Below, one piece after another: positions 17,538 through 26,223 of a stretch of 64,000 nt of DNA. Below the pieces are notes generated by a model. It did no database searches. It was not told where the DNA came from and saw only the letters and a program-made list of their open reading frames with translations. The first letter of the stretch is position 1; each line of letters begins with the position of its first letter. Source of the stretch: a virus; IMG/VR virus record IMGVR_UViG_3300023278_000857, positions 1-64,000 of that record. One strand, written 5' to 3'. A program made the position numbers and the translations under genes.

Positions 17538-18128
17538 ATGGCAGTATTAACAACACTAGGTGTTCCAGACAATTCAGGAAACACCACTACTATTATGCCA
17601 AAACTACAGTACCGTTTCAGAGTTACTTTTGAAGGTGAAGGCTTTAGTGCTACACCAACAAGAAACGTTATCAGTACAAGTAGACCTGGATTAACACACG
17701 AACAAATTCCAGTAGATGCATACAACAGTAGAATTTATTTGGCAGGTAAACACACATGGGAACCTGTAAGTATTGTATTACGTGACGACATTGATGGCGT
17801 TACACTAAGAGAATTAAACAACCAACTTAACAGACAAGTTGACCATGCTAACCAAAGTTCAGTAAGAGCAGGCGCAGGTTACAAATTTACAACTTCAATA
17901 GAAACACTTGATGGCGGAAACCCAACACCAGGTGTACTAGACAAGTTTGAACTTAGTGGTTGCTACATCACAAACATTCAGTATGGCGATATGGCATACA
18001 GCGCAAGTGATCAAATACAAGTTACAGTACAAATTCAATACGACAACGCAGAGATTTATGACGCTTCTGGTAACGCAACACTTACAGGCGCTGCAGTAGA
18101 CAATACATTAGTTAACGCAACAGGCTAA
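17538..18128 (+). CDS. 19: Tail tube protein gp19
   Basis: 196 aa. The sequence follows the T4 gp19/tube fold: LQYRFRVTFEGEGF, then RNVISTSRPGLTHEQIPVDAYNSRIYLAGKHTWEPVSIVLRDDIDGVTLRELN, KFTTSIETLDG and the FELSGCYITNIQYGDMAYSASDQIQVTVQIQYDNAEI end. T4 gp19 is 163 aa. It stacks as hexamers inside the sheath to form the tube for DNA passage. It is 6 nt upstream of a second tube-like gene. Confidence 0.9.
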   Translation: MAVLTTLGVPDNSGNTTTIMPKLQYRFRVTFEGEGFSATPTRNVISTSRPGLTHEQIPVDAYNSRIYLAGKHTWEPVSIVLRDDIDGVTLRELNNQLNRQVDHANQSSVRAGAGYKFTTSIETLDGGNPTPGVLDKFELSGCYITNIQYGDMAYSASDQIQVTVQIQYDNAEIYDASGNATLTGAAVDNTLVNATG

Positions 18129-18134
18129 TAACTA

Positions 18135-18773
18135 ATGGGAATAACCTCTAGCACTGGTCCAGTTAATGCGGCAGCATCGATTTACGGAGTCGACGACCTC
18201 GTAATGTTCAAGAAGCCAAGACAGAAATTTAATTTTTCTGTGTTTATGGAAATTGACGATGCTGCTACACTATCTGATGAAAGCTACGGAAAATCATTTG
18301 TATTTGATAGAGTATCAGGAGTTGAACTACCTGACTACCAATACAATGTAACAAAATTAAATCAATATAATCATCAAAGATTTGTAACAACTAGACAGGA
18401 TATTTCACCATCGTCAATAACATTTTATGATACTGTTGATGGTCACTTCCAAAATTTACTTACTTCTTATGCTTCATATTATTACTCACAAGGATTAACT
18501 GAACTTGCTATGCCATTTTCATCTAATGCTACTGCTGGCGGAATTAGTACACCAAGTGGACTTAACGCAATAAATTCTTTAGGTAGATTTTTCTTTAGTA
18601 GAATTACTATTGGCACGGTTGATACTCAAGGCCCACAAACTGGCCGAAAGGTGATTATGTCTAACTGCATGATGACAAATGTTACTCATGACAGACTAGA
18701 TTATTCAGACAGCACACCAGTTACTTTTACAGCACAATTTCAACCAGAACACGTTGCTTTTGAAAACTTTTAA
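18135..18773 (+). CDS. Second tail-tube-like protein (gp19/gp54 paralogue)
   Basis: 212 aa. Predicted tube-fold pattern parallel to gp19: QKFNFSVFMEIDD, FVFDRVSGVELPDYQYNVTKLNQYNHQRFVTTRQDISPSSITFYDTVDGHFQNLLTSYASYYYSQGL, then GRKVIMSNCMMTNVTHDRLDYSDSTPVTFTAQFQPEHVAFE. The final segment repeats the gp19 pattern SGCYITNIQYGDMAYSASDQIQVTVQIQYDNAEI. It could be the tube initiator (gp54 role) or a tube-terminating paralogue; T4 gp54 is longer (320 aa). Identity is therefore inference. Confidence 0.65.
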   Translation: MGITSSTGPVNAAASIYGVDDLVMFKKPRQKFNFSVFMEIDDAATLSDESYGKSFVFDRVSGVELPDYQYNVTKLNQYNHQRFVTTRQDISPSSITFYDTVDGHFQNLLTSYASYYYSQGLTELAMPFSSNATAGGISTPSGLNAINSLGRFFFSRITIGTVDTQGPQTGRKVIMSNCMMTNVTHDRLDYSDSTPVTFTAQFQPEHVAFENF

Positions 18774-18778
18774 TTAAA

Positions 18779-18786
18779 CATAAATA
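18779..18786 (+). promoter_or_regulatory. Late promoter CATAAATA for gp4
   Basis: CATAAATA with 8 nt to the ATG at 18795. The short leader contains no ribosome binding site. Confidence 0.6.
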
Positions 18787-18794
18787 CGTATATA

Positions 18795-19244
18795 ATGGCA
18801 TCTAAGTTTCAACAAGGAATATTCACACCTAGAAATTTATCTAGGTATATTGGTAAACATTCACCGAGATATCGTAGTGGATGGGAATTAAAATTTATGA
18901 GATTTTGTGATACACATCCTAGTGTAGTAGCATGGGCAAGTGAATCACATAGAATACCATATTTTCATCCAGTTAAAAATAAACAAACAATGTACGTGCC
19001 AGACTTTTTTATAGTGTATGAAGATGTAAACAAAAAAAGACATGCTGAGTTTATAGAAATTAAGCCTGCTGGACAAATACTTGGCAATGCTAGAAGTCCA
19101 GCACAAAAAGCCGCCGCAGTAGTAAACGAAGCCAAGTGGCAAGCCGCAAAGTTGTTTGCTTCAAAACAAGGTGTAGGATTTAGAGTACTAACTGAAAATG
19201 AACTTTTTAATAATCCTAAGAAAACAAAGAAGAGAAAAAAATGA
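18795..19244 (+). CDS. 4: Head completion protein gp4 (TnsA-like nuclease fold)
   Basis: 149 aa, the same size as T4 gp4. FTPRNLSRYIGKHSPRYRSGWELKFMRFCDTHPSVVAWASE is the typical start of the gp4/gp50 head completion family. YVPDFFIVYED and the HAEFIEIKPAGQ strand provide the D and ExK of a PD-(D/E)XK/TnsA-like nuclease fold. It acts on filled heads before neck assembly, possibly trimming the packaged DNA end. The end is basic (PKKTKKRKK). The stop overlaps the start of the next gene (ATGA). Confidence 0.85.
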   Translation: MASKFQQGIFTPRNLSRYIGKHSPRYRSGWELKFMRFCDTHPSVVAWASESHRIPYFHPVKNKQTMYVPDFFIVYEDVNKKRHAEFIEIKPAGQILGNARSPAQKAAAVVNEAKWQAAKLFASKQGVGFRVLTENELFNNPKKTKKRKK

Positions 19245-19768
19245 GTAAAAAAATTGAAGAAGTTTTTAACATGGCCAGTCCAGAAACACCAGAACATACT
19301 ACAGCAGATGAAACTGGATTTGATTTAGAATCAATGCAACAAGCATTAGATATTGCTGATAAAATTGACCAAGCATTACCAGCAGTGCGTGATTTAGAGT
19401 CACTTGATAAAGACATGGACGATTATGCCCAACAAGCAATGGATGCGTTTAAGGATCTTATGGACCTTGGACAAAACGTAGAAGACAGACATGCTGCTCC
19501 AGTGTTTGATAGCGCAAGTAAAATGATGACAAATGCCATTACAGCTAAGACAGCAAAGATGGACAAAAAATTAAAGATGATTGAGATGCAAATGCGTAAA
19601 CGTAAACTTGATTTAGAAGAAAAGAAAGTTGAAATGCAAATTGCTAAAATTAATGACACCCCAATTGACGGCGGCCCGATTGAAGGTGCTGCTGAAGAAT
19701 TTGATCGCTCTAGCCTTATTAACGACATTATGGCAAAAGTAGCAGAATCAAAGAACGGTGATAAATAA
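19241..19768 (+). CDS. 16: Small terminase subunit gp16
   Basis: 175 aa. The central coiled coil with DLMDLGQNVEDRHAAPVFDSASKMMTNAITAKTAKMDKKLKMIEMQMRKRKL parallels the [25 protein letters not shown] segment of T4 gp16, the ring-forming DNA-recognition subunit of the packaging motor. The acidic, disordered ends also match. The large subunit gene lies 2.3 kb downstream rather than next to it, because four small acidic genes are placed between. Translationally coupled to gp4 by a 4-nt overlap. Confidence 0.75.
   Translation: MSKKIEEVFNMASPETPEHTTADETGFDLESMQQALDIADKIDQALPAVRDLESLDKDMDDYAQQAMDAFKDLMDLGQNVEDRHAAPVFDSASKMMTNAITAKTAKMDKKLKMIEMQMRKRKLDLEEKKVEMQIAKINDTPIDGGPIEGAAEEFDRSSLINDIMAKVAESKNGDK
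19761..19767 (+). promoter_or_regulatory. Late promoter ATAAATA for the acidic gene block
   Basis: ATAAATA overlapping the gp16 stop codon, 21 nt before the ATG at 19789; AGGATA at about 19778 may serve as ribosome binding site. Confidence 0.55.
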
Positions 19769-19788
19769 CTATAAGATAGGATAATATT

Positions 19789-20289
19789 ATGAAAAGTTTA
19801 AAGCAATATTTGGCAGAATCTGAGAAAACATATAACTTCAGACTACGTACTGTGGCTGAAATGTCAGATGATCAACTAGATAAATTAGAGAAGCACTTAG
19901 CAAGATACAATGTAGAAAGCGTAAGTTCTCCTAAGACTAGTATTATTCAAAGAAGTCCAGCTGGATTTGGCGATATTGGTCCAAGTGCAGTATTGACTAT
20001 GGAAATTGTAACACACCTACCATGTACTCCAAATGTAATGCAAGAAGAAGTTGCCGCGGCAACTGGTATTCACATTGGCGCAATTAGAATATATAATGAG
20101 GGTGAGTTTATCGATGAGGAAGAAGATTTAGAAAACTCTACTGAAAAAGATAGCAAAAGTGTATTAGCAGATGCTGATTACAGTGAAGCTGAAAAAGTAG
20201 AACATAAAGATAATTTTGGAAATGAATTTGTTTCTAACTTTGTTAAGAACTTACCTAAATCAGAACTAGCAACAGAGTATAAGGTATAA
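19789..20289 (+). CDS. Candidate internal head protein with capsid-targeting-like N-terminus
   Basis: 166 aa. The first residues MKSLKQYLAE-S resemble the capsid targeting sequence of T4 internal proteins (MKTYQEFIAE-A), with L-A-E fitting the L/I-x-E cleavage rule of the gp21 prohead protease. A globular part (residues 17-105, with IGPSAVLTMEIVTHLPCTPNVMQEEVAAATGIHIGAIRIYNEGEF) is followed by an acidic tail. I do not recognise an activity. Being in the late cluster between the terminase genes, it may be packaged with DNA and processed. Confidence 0.6.
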   Translation: MKSLKQYLAESEKTYNFRLRTVAEMSDDQLDKLEKHLARYNVESVSSPKTSIIQRSPAGFGDIGPSAVLTMEIVTHLPCTPNVMQEEVAAATGIHIGAIRIYNEGEFIDEEEDLENSTEKDSKSVLADADYSEAEKVEHKDNFGNEFVSNFVKNLPKSELATEYKV

Positions 20290-20293
20290 AAAA

Positions 20294-20914
20294 ATGGATT
20301 TAAGAGACTTAGTAAAATTAGCAGGAATTGTAAACCCAGAACTTCTTAACAGAATTGAAACAACAGCAGAAGTTGAAGAAGCAGAAGGCGCAGGCTTTGA
20401 GCAAGCAACAACCGCACCAGATGAACAAATGATGGATGACCCAATGCAATCAATGGGTAGTGATGTAGATACAAGTTTACGCCGTTACTTGAAAGCAAAA
20501 GGCGATCATGTTAGTGTAGACGAAACTGTATATCCAGACCATACAGTGGAAAGTGTAAGCGAAGCATATGCGTCATTTAAAGAAGGCAGTGCTGAAGATG
20601 AAAAAGCAATAAGACGTGCTTTTGATAAAGCAGACGAACCAGAGCGTGGCGAGAAAAGAAAAAAAGTATCTCTTGAAAAAGCACCATGGGAAAAAGACGA
20701 CGATGATAAAGTAGACGAAGCAAAAGTTGAAGAAGACGATATTGACGAGAATGCTTTTAATCAAGCGGCTGCTGCAGCATCAAGAGCTGGTAAAGACAGT
20801 TTTGAGTTTGGTGGCAAAACACATAAAACTACAATGAAAAAAGATACAGCACACAAACTATCTGATAGTGTTGATAGTGAGCTAGCAGTACTTAGAAGAA
20901 ACGCAGGAATTTAA
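20294..20914 (+). CDS. Acidic protein with LAGI-type termini
   Basis: 206 aa, highly charged and probably disordered. It starts MDLRDLVKLAGIVNPELLNRI and ends LAVLRRNAGI, so an L-R-x-L-AGI-like motif occurs at both ends. The middle has acidic runs (EKDDDDKVDEAKVEEDDIDE) and one SFEFGGKTHK segment. Possibly a scaffold-like or internal virion protein. It is spaced by 4 nt from the previous gene and 1 nt from the next, and belongs to a set of three adjacent proteins with the same terminal tag. Confidence 0.55.
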   Translation: MDLRDLVKLAGIVNPELLNRIETTAEVEEAEGAGFEQATTAPDEQMMDDPMQSMGSDVDTSLRRYLKAKGDHVSVDETVYPDHTVESVSEAYASFKEGSAEDEKAIRRAFDKADEPERGEKRKKVSLEKAPWEKDDDDKVDEAKVEEDDIDENAFNQAAAAASRAGKDSFEFGGKTHKTTMKKDTAHKLSDSVDSELAVLRRNAGI

Positions 20915-20915
20915 T

Positions 20916-21674
20916 ATGGCACATTCAAAAATAGACAATACATTTAATAGAGCAATGGATAAACTAACAGAACTTAGTAGTGTATTCCGTGAAGATGGAA
21001 AACTAGCTGAAGCATGTGGAAGTGATTGCGATTTAAATGGAGTTAGATCTGCTTTTGAAGAACTAATGGGAGCAATGCGTGAAGCACACACAGAAGCAAC
21101 CATGGAAGAGTCAGTAACTGAAGATGCTGGCAAAGTTGGCTACATGGAAATGTTCTTTACAGACCGTGATGGTGGTGAAGTTAGTTATGAAGTTGAAGTT
21201 ACACTTAACAATGGTAAGCTAGACGTTACTGGCCCTATGCCAGGCCCAGAAGACGACCTATATTGGGATGACGCAGACATTGATGAGCAACTACGTGATG
21301 CAATGGCTGATCCAAGTGTTATTACTTGGATGAACGAAGCCATGGGCGCACCAGACTACAACCCATCACGTGGTGAATATGATAGTAACCGCGAATATGG
21401 AATGTTTAGTGACGAAGGCAATGCTGAAGTTGCTGAACTTGTAGACGATATTGTTAAACGACATGAAGCTGGTGAATTTGATAGTCCAGAGCGTGCTATT
21501 GATGCCGCTATGTCAGACTTAATGACCCTGTCAGATGATAACGATGATTTTGGAGAAGCGTCTGATACAGATGTTAGAGATCAAGTAGCACGTGACTTAG
21601 ACAGTCGTATTGGTCGTGATAGTGGATTTGGTGAAGCTATCGAATATATGAAAAAATTAGCAGGAATAGAATAA
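20916..21674 (+). CDS. Acidic hypothetical protein with C-terminal LAGI tag
   Basis: 252 aa. Strongly acidic. A possible small domain at residues 70-110 (KVGYMEMFFTDRDGGEVSYEVEVTLNNGKLDVTGPMPGPEDDLYWDD) looks like a short beta sheet. The end IEYMKKLAGIE repeats the tag seen at the ends of its two neighbours. The stop TAA shares bases with the next ATG (TAATG). Function unknown; position suggests a virion internal or assembly role. Confidence 0.55.
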   Translation: MAHSKIDNTFNRAMDKLTELSSVFREDGKLAEACGSDCDLNGVRSAFEELMGAMREAHTEATMEESVTEDAGKVGYMEMFFTDRDGGEVSYEVEVTLNNGKLDVTGPMPGPEDDLYWDDADIDEQLRDAMADPSVITWMNEAMGAPDYNPSRGEYDSNREYGMFSDEGNAEVAELVDDIVKRHEAGEFDSPERAIDAAMSDLMTLSDDNDDFGEASDTDVRDQVARDLDSRIGRDSGFGEAIEYMKKLAGIE

Positions 21675-22018
21675 TGAAATCATTTACTGAATATTTAAAC
21701 GAAGGAACTAAAGGTTGTTCTGATTGTGAATACATGAAAGACGAAACTGATGGTGAAATTGACACATGTGATGAGTGTGCTGCTGAGAAGCGTGAAAAAA
21801 CTAATGAAGCTGGCGGATACTACACCCAACCAATATACGATATGATCGAAGAGCATGGTATTGATAAAGTAATGCACGAACTACTAACTGCCTTAGACGC
21901 AGATGTTATACAAGCCGCACTGTCTAGAATGGCAAAAAATTTAGATGAAGCAACAAATGATGAGCATACACACGCACACGAAGAATTAGATTACTTGCGC
22001 AAACTAGCGGGTATATAA
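21674..22018 (+). CDS. Small Cys-containing protein with targeting-like N-terminus and LAGI tag
   Basis: 114 aa. It starts MKSFTEYLNE-G, again like a capsid targeting peptide with an L-N-E protease site. A CSDCEYMKD...DTCDECAAEK pair of CxxC motifs (about residues 15-36) may bind zinc. The end is LDYLRKLAGI. It combines the N-terminal signal of the gene at 19789 and the C-terminal tag of the genes at 20294 and 20916. A strong terminator follows. Confidence 0.6.
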   Translation: MKSFTEYLNEGTKGCSDCEYMKDETDGEIDTCDECAAEKREKTNEAGGYYTQPIYDMIEEHGIDKVMHELLTALDADVIQAALSRMAKNLDEATNDEHTHAHEELDYLRKLAGI

Positions 22019-22054
22019 TATACAACCCTTAATTACAGGCTTAAGGTTTACATT

Positions 22055-22093
22055 GGGGAGACTAACAATATAAATTGTTGTCTCCCCTTTTTT
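22055..22093 (+). terminator. Strong bulged rho-independent terminator
   Basis: GGGGAGAC pairs with GTCTCCCC, then after a one-base bulge AACAAT pairs with ATTGTT around an ATAA loop; six T residues follow. It ends the gp16-to-LAGI operon before gp17. Confidence 0.9.
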
Positions 22094-22113
22094 AACTCAA
22101 CATAAGTAATAGT

Positions 22114-23670
22114 ATGTCAGTAGATACAAAACTAACCAAAACCCCATATCAAAGAGAAAAGTATACAAGTGAGCAACTGCAAGAACTTGCTAGGTGTACT
22201 ATTGATCCACAACACTTTATTACAGAGTACTGTTGGATTCAGCATCCTACTAAAGGACGTTTAAAGTTTGATCTCTTTGATTATCAGCGTGGACTGTTAG
22301 ATAGTTACCACGATAACAGATATAGTATTGCGCTCATTAGTAGACAAATGGGTAAGTCAACAGCGGCGGCGGCATACTTACTATGGTATGCGATGTTTAT
22401 GCCTGACCAAACTATCCTTATTGCGGCACACAAATACAGTGGCGCACAAGAGATTATGCAACGTATACGATTTGCTTACGAATTACTACCAAACTTTATA
22501 CGAGCAGGTGTTACCGCATATAACAAAGGTAGTTTAGAATTTGACAATGGTAGCCGTATTGTAGCACAAGCAACTACTGAAAATACTGGACGTGGTTTGT
22601 CTATCTCACTAGCATACTTAGACGAGTTTGCGTTTGTGCGACCTACCATTGCCCGTGAATTTTGGACAGCATTGTCACCAACACTTAGTACAGGTGGTAA
22701 ATGTATTATTACAAGTACACCAAACCAAGACGATGACCAATTTGCCCAAATTTGGCGTTCAGCACTAAAAACTACTGATGCTTACGGTAATGAACGTTTA
22801 GTAGGTGAGAATGGATTTAAAGCATACAGTGCTGATTGGACATTTCATCCAGATAGAGACCAAGAATGGGCAGACGTAGAACAAGGTAAGATTGGTGAAG
22901 AACGTTTCCGTCGTGAACACTTAAATGAATTTATTGCGTTTGATGAAACACTTATTGATAGCTTAAAACTAACGCTATTAGAACATAAAGATGTTTATAA
23001 AAAGACAGGACAGGTGCGTTGGTATCGTCCAATACAAAACGGAAAAACTTATATAGCAGGACTTGATCCTAGTTTAGGTACAGGAGGCGACAATGCCGCA
23101 ATACAAGTTTATGAATTACCAGGTATGCGACAAGTTGCTGAATGGATGCACAACAAAACGCCAATACAACAGCAAATTAAAATACTACGTGGAATGTTAG
23201 CTGATATACAAACAGGCGCACCAGAAAGTGAAATCTACTGGAGTGTAGAGAATAATACACTTGGAGAAGCAGCACTAGTAGTAATTAATGAAATGGGCGA
23301 AGAGAATATAGCTGGTACATTTATTAGTGAACCACGTAAGTCTGGTTCAAGTAGAGGTTATAGAAAAGGGTTTACAACTACAAATAAAAGTAAACTTGCT
23401 GCTTGTAGTAAATTTAAAAACTGGATTGAAGTTGATAAAATGGAAATTGCTAGTAGTACATTGTTACGTGAAACAAAAACATTCATTGCTCGTGGTGCTA
23501 GTTATGCCGCAAAAGAAGGCGAAACAGATGATTTAGTAATGGCTGCACTACTTGTTGTACGTGTTGCTCAGCAAGTAGCGCAATATGATGAAGTTACATA
23601 TAATGAGTTAAAAGATAGTTTTGGTGAAGAAGAAGACCTCGCTCCTATGCCATTTACGTTTTTGGTATAA
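22114..23670 (+). CDS. 17: Terminase large subunit gp17
   Basis: 518 aa packaging motor. ATPase domain: adenine motif FDLFDYQRGLLDSY, Walker A ISRQMGKSTAAAAYLLWY (like T4 SRQLGKT), Walker B AYLDEFAF, coupling motif IITSTPN. Nuclease (RNase H-like) domain: AGLDPSLGTGGDNAAIQVYE with its catalytic Asp, WSVENNTLG, and ETDDLVMAALLVV with the last acidic residues. T4 gp17 is 610 aa. It follows a strong terminator without a clear promoter hexamer in the 20-nt gap; read-through or an unrecognised late element is possible. Confidence 0.95.
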   Translation: MSVDTKLTKTPYQREKYTSEQLQELARCTIDPQHFITEYCWIQHPTKGRLKFDLFDYQRGLLDSYHDNRYSIALISRQMGKSTAAAAYLLWYAMFMPDQTILIAAHKYSGAQEIMQRIRFAYELLPNFIRAGVTAYNKGSLEFDNGSRIVAQATTENTGRGLSISLAYLDEFAFVRPTIAREFWTALSPTLSTGGKCIITSTPNQDDDQFAQIWRSALKTTDAYGNERLVGENGFKAYSADWTFHPDRDQEWADVEQGKIGEERFRREHLNEFIAFDETLIDSLKLTLLEHKDVYKKTGQVRWYRPIQNGKTYIAGLDPSLGTGGDNAAIQVYELPGMRQVAEWMHNKTPIQQQIKILRGMLADIQTGAPESEIYWSVENNTLGEAALVVINEMGEENIAGTFISEPRKSGSSRGYRKGFTTTNKSKLAACSKFKNWIEVDKMEIASSTLLRETKTFIARGASYAAKEGETDDLVMAALLVVRVAQQVAQYDEVTYNELKDSFGEEEDLAPMPFTFLV

Positions 23671-23673
23671 ATA
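23666..23673 (+). promoter_or_regulatory. Late promoter TATAAATA
   Basis: Exact TATAAATA spanning the gp17 stop codon, 24 nt upstream of ATG 23698. Confidence 0.7.
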
Positions 23674-23697
23674 CATTATATAGAAAGTTAAAGAAAT

Positions 23698-25062
23698 ATG
23701 TTGAGTTCAGAATTAGTTGCAGAAAAGATGTTTAAAATACTCAAAGGCAACGGTCATGATTTAAAATTGTATACTGATCAAGGTGCTGATACAGTAGATC
23801 CTTCAGTGGCTAGACGATTTTATATAATAGACAATGGAACTATGATTAGTTTAGATGAAACTGAAAATACTCGTAATATAAAAGTGAGTTTAGGATCAAA
23901 TGTAGATCATCAATCAATAAAAGAAACATTGGGACAAATTAAAAGTTTAGCCAATCGTAGCATTATTGAATACACACTAAAAAATTATACTAAGTCAATT
24001 GAACCAAAAGATTTCGACTACCAAGCTCAAAAGGTAAAAGATATGAATCAAGATACAGTAAATGAAGGCATCGGAGCCGCATACGGAAGTAGCAAAAGCA
24101 GCTACCAAAAATTAGAAAGTGCTAGACTTGTTATTAAACATAACAAAGCAGTGAATGAAGAACAACGTGGATCACGTAGTAGAAACATTCAAGCCATCTA
24201 CATTGAAAACAGCGAAGGCGAACGTTACAAGTTTCCAAGTAATAACTTAGCAGGCGGTAGAGCTATGCTACGTCACGTACAAGCTGGTGGTAATCCAATG
24301 GATGACTTCGGAAAGCATATCGCAGAACAATGTTCAGAATTAAAGAAACTTAAAGAGTTTAGACGTTATAGTGAAAAGAATGGACTTGTTAACGAAGATA
24401 CAGCAGATATTGTAGAAGCGGTTATTGGACGTATTAACAGTATACGTGAAACATTAAATCGTATGAAGGGCGCAAGAACCTATTCATCAATGATTGAAGC
24501 ATTTACGGCCAGTGATGAGCAACTGGACGAAGATGGACTAGACGATATCAAAACAAAATTTACAGTACATCACTTTGATGAAAATGTAGAAGGCGCACTA
24601 CCTTATGTTCAGTCACTTGTAAGAGAGATGCAAGCAGTACGTGAACACAATACAAAAGTAGCAGAAACAATCAACAACCTTGTAAGCGTTGTTGAAAACA
24701 GTGGTAAAACAGTTTGGGTTAAAGAAGGCACCGACATTGTCGGCGATCCTGAAAATCCAATGAACCACACATTTGAGAATTCTTCAGCACGAGCGCAACT
24801 AGGCGCAGTGATGGAGTATATTGCTAACGTTCTTGATGAGAGCGAAAGCACAATGTCGAATTGTCTTGCAGAAGCAAGTAAATTGGTTGACAGCATCAAC
24901 GACGATGCTATACTGGGTAAATCAGCAAAAGCACTTGCTTCGCTGATGCCTAAACTACAGCCAACACACAATGAGACACCAGTACATGCTGAAACTAATC
25001 AATGGGAAGACGATATCAATACCGTACTTGAAAACTACGATATTAATAAACTTTTTACTTGA
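23698..25062 (+). CDS. Putative virion structural protein downstream of terminase
   Basis: 454 aa. No enzymatic motif. The N-terminal ~90 residues look beta-rich (FYIIDNGTMISLDETENTRNIKVSLGS); a central segment has SRNIQAIYIENSEGERYKFPSNNLAGGRAMLRHVQAGGNPMDDFGKHIAE; the rest is helical. Large proteins of this kind next to gp17 in T4-like cyanophages and pelagiphages are generally annotated as structural. It has its own late promoter and ends where the gp32 early promoter begins. Confidence 0.6.
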   Translation: MLSSELVAEKMFKILKGNGHDLKLYTDQGADTVDPSVARRFYIIDNGTMISLDETENTRNIKVSLGSNVDHQSIKETLGQIKSLANRSIIEYTLKNYTKSIEPKDFDYQAQKVKDMNQDTVNEGIGAAYGSSKSSYQKLESARLVIKHNKAVNEEQRGSRSRNIQAIYIENSEGERYKFPSNNLAGGRAMLRHVQAGGNPMDDFGKHIAEQCSELKKLKEFRRYSEKNGLVNEDTADIVEAVIGRINSIRETLNRMKGARTYSSMIEAFTASDEQLDEDGLDDIKTKFTVHHFDENVEGALPYVQSLVREMQAVREHNTKVAETINNLVSVVENSGKTVWVKEGTDIVGDPENPMNHTFENSSARAQLGAVMEYIANVLDESESTMSNCLAEASKLVDSINDDAILGKSAKALASLMPKLQPTHNETPVHAETNQWEDDINTVLENYDINKLFT

Positions 25063-25087
25063 CAAGTTAACGCAGGTATATTATATT
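25059..25087 (+). promoter_or_regulatory. Early promoter of gene 32
   Basis: TTGACA 25059-25064, 17-bp spacer, TATATT 25082-25087. The -35 overlaps the stop codon of the upstream late gene. It gives a leader of about 80 nt before the gp32 ATG. Confidence 0.8.
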
Positions 25088-25110
25088 AGTGATAATAAGT
25101 ACATTGTCAC

Positions 25111-25176
25111 TTAGGCAAACTTAGGCAAAAGTTGCATTACGCAACACACATAGGCAAACATATTAGGAGAATAACT
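25111..25176 (+). promoter_or_regulatory. gp32 leader with AGGCAAA repeats and hairpin
   Basis: Direct repeats TTAGGCAAA at 25111 and 25121 and TAGGCAAAC at 25151 flank a small hairpin (GTTGC/GCAAC, 25131-25145). AGGAG at 25165-25169 is the ribosome binding site. T4 gp32 represses its own translation by binding its leader next to a pseudoknot, so this may be an analogous operator (inference). Confidence 0.45.
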
Positions 25177-26205
25177 ATGGCATCATTGGCAGAAATTAAA
25201 GCAAAACTACAAGCACAGGACAACAGCGGTCCAAGCAAACAAAGCGGCGGTGGCGATAACGCAATTTACCCGTTTTGGAATATCCCAGAAAATTCAACAA
25301 GTGTAATTCGTTTCCTTCCAGATGGAGATACGAGTAATACTTTCTTTTGGCGTGAGCGTCAAATGATTCGCATGGAGTTTCAAGGAATTGAAGGACAACC
25401 AGACAGTCGTCGTTGTGTTGTAAACGTTCCATGTAATGAAATGTGGGGACCAGTTGGAAGCTGTCCAGTTCTTTCAGAAGTACGACAGTGGTTTAAAGAT
25501 CCAAGTCTTGAAGACATGGGCCGTAAGTATTGGAAAAAACGTTCATACGTATTCCAAGGTTTTGTAACTGAGAACTCACTTGATGAGGAATCTCCAGAAA
25601 ATCCAATCCGTCGATTCGTAATTAATCCAAGTATCTTCAATATTATTAAAGGTGCTCTAATGAGCAGTGACTTTGAAGAACTACCTACAGATTACGAAGC
25701 TGGTACAGACTTCCGTCTTACTAAAACAACAAAAGGCCAATACGCAGATTATTCAACTAGTGGCTGGGCTCGTCGAGAGCGTAGTTTGGATAGTAACGAA
25801 CGTGCAGCAATTGAAACACACGGATTGTATAATCTAAATGACTATCTTCCAAAGCAACCAAGTGAAGCAGAGTTGGCAGTAATTGCTGAAATGTTTGAAG
25901 CTAGTGTTGATGGTAAAATGTATGATCCAGTACGTTGGGGTAATTTTTATCGCCCAGCAGGTGTACAAATTGATACGTCAAATAGTATGCCTAACAATGG
26001 TAGTGCGCCAACAGCGGTATCTACTCCAGTAGCAACACCAGCACCACAGCCAGTGGCAGTATCTGCTCCAGTAGCAGAAGCAACTACTGATACAGGTTGG
26101 CAAGCACCTACTCCTGCGCCAACACCAACACCTGCTCCAGTAGCAGCTGAAGGTGAAAAGCCAAGTGCACAGGACATCTTAGCAGCAATCCGCTCAAGAG
26201 CATAA
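25177..26205 (+). CDS. 32: Single-stranded DNA binding protein gp32
   Basis: 342 aa from ATG 25177, chosen for the AGGAG site 7 nt upstream; an in-frame ATG at 25132 lies in the leader. NAIYPFWNIPENSTSVIRFLPDGD and FFWRERQMIRMEF are typical gp32 core strands. CVVNVPCNEMWGPVGSCPVL supplies Cys ligands of the zinc-binding subdomain. The C-terminal 80 residues are Pro/Ala/Val-rich (TPVATPAPQPVAV) and end KPSAQDILAAIRSRA, where T4 has an acidic protein-interaction tail. It coats ssDNA in replication and recombination; uvsX and uvsY follow in the same order as their functional partnership. Confidence 0.92.
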   Translation: MASLAEIKAKLQAQDNSGPSKQSGGGDNAIYPFWNIPENSTSVIRFLPDGDTSNTFFWRERQMIRMEFQGIEGQPDSRRCVVNVPCNEMWGPVGSCPVLSEVRQWFKDPSLEDMGRKYWKKRSYVFQGFVTENSLDEESPENPIRRFVINPSIFNIIKGALMSSDFEELPTDYEAGTDFRLTKTTKGQYADYSTSGWARRERSLDSNERAAIETHGLYNLNDYLPKQPSEAELAVIAEMFEASVDGKMYDPVRWGNFYRPAGVQIDTSNSMPNNGSAPTAVSTPVATPAPQPVAVSAPVAEATTDTGWQAPTPAPTPTPAPVAAEGEKPSAQDILAAIRSRA

Positions 26206-26223
26206 ATCCTTAACAAACAAATA

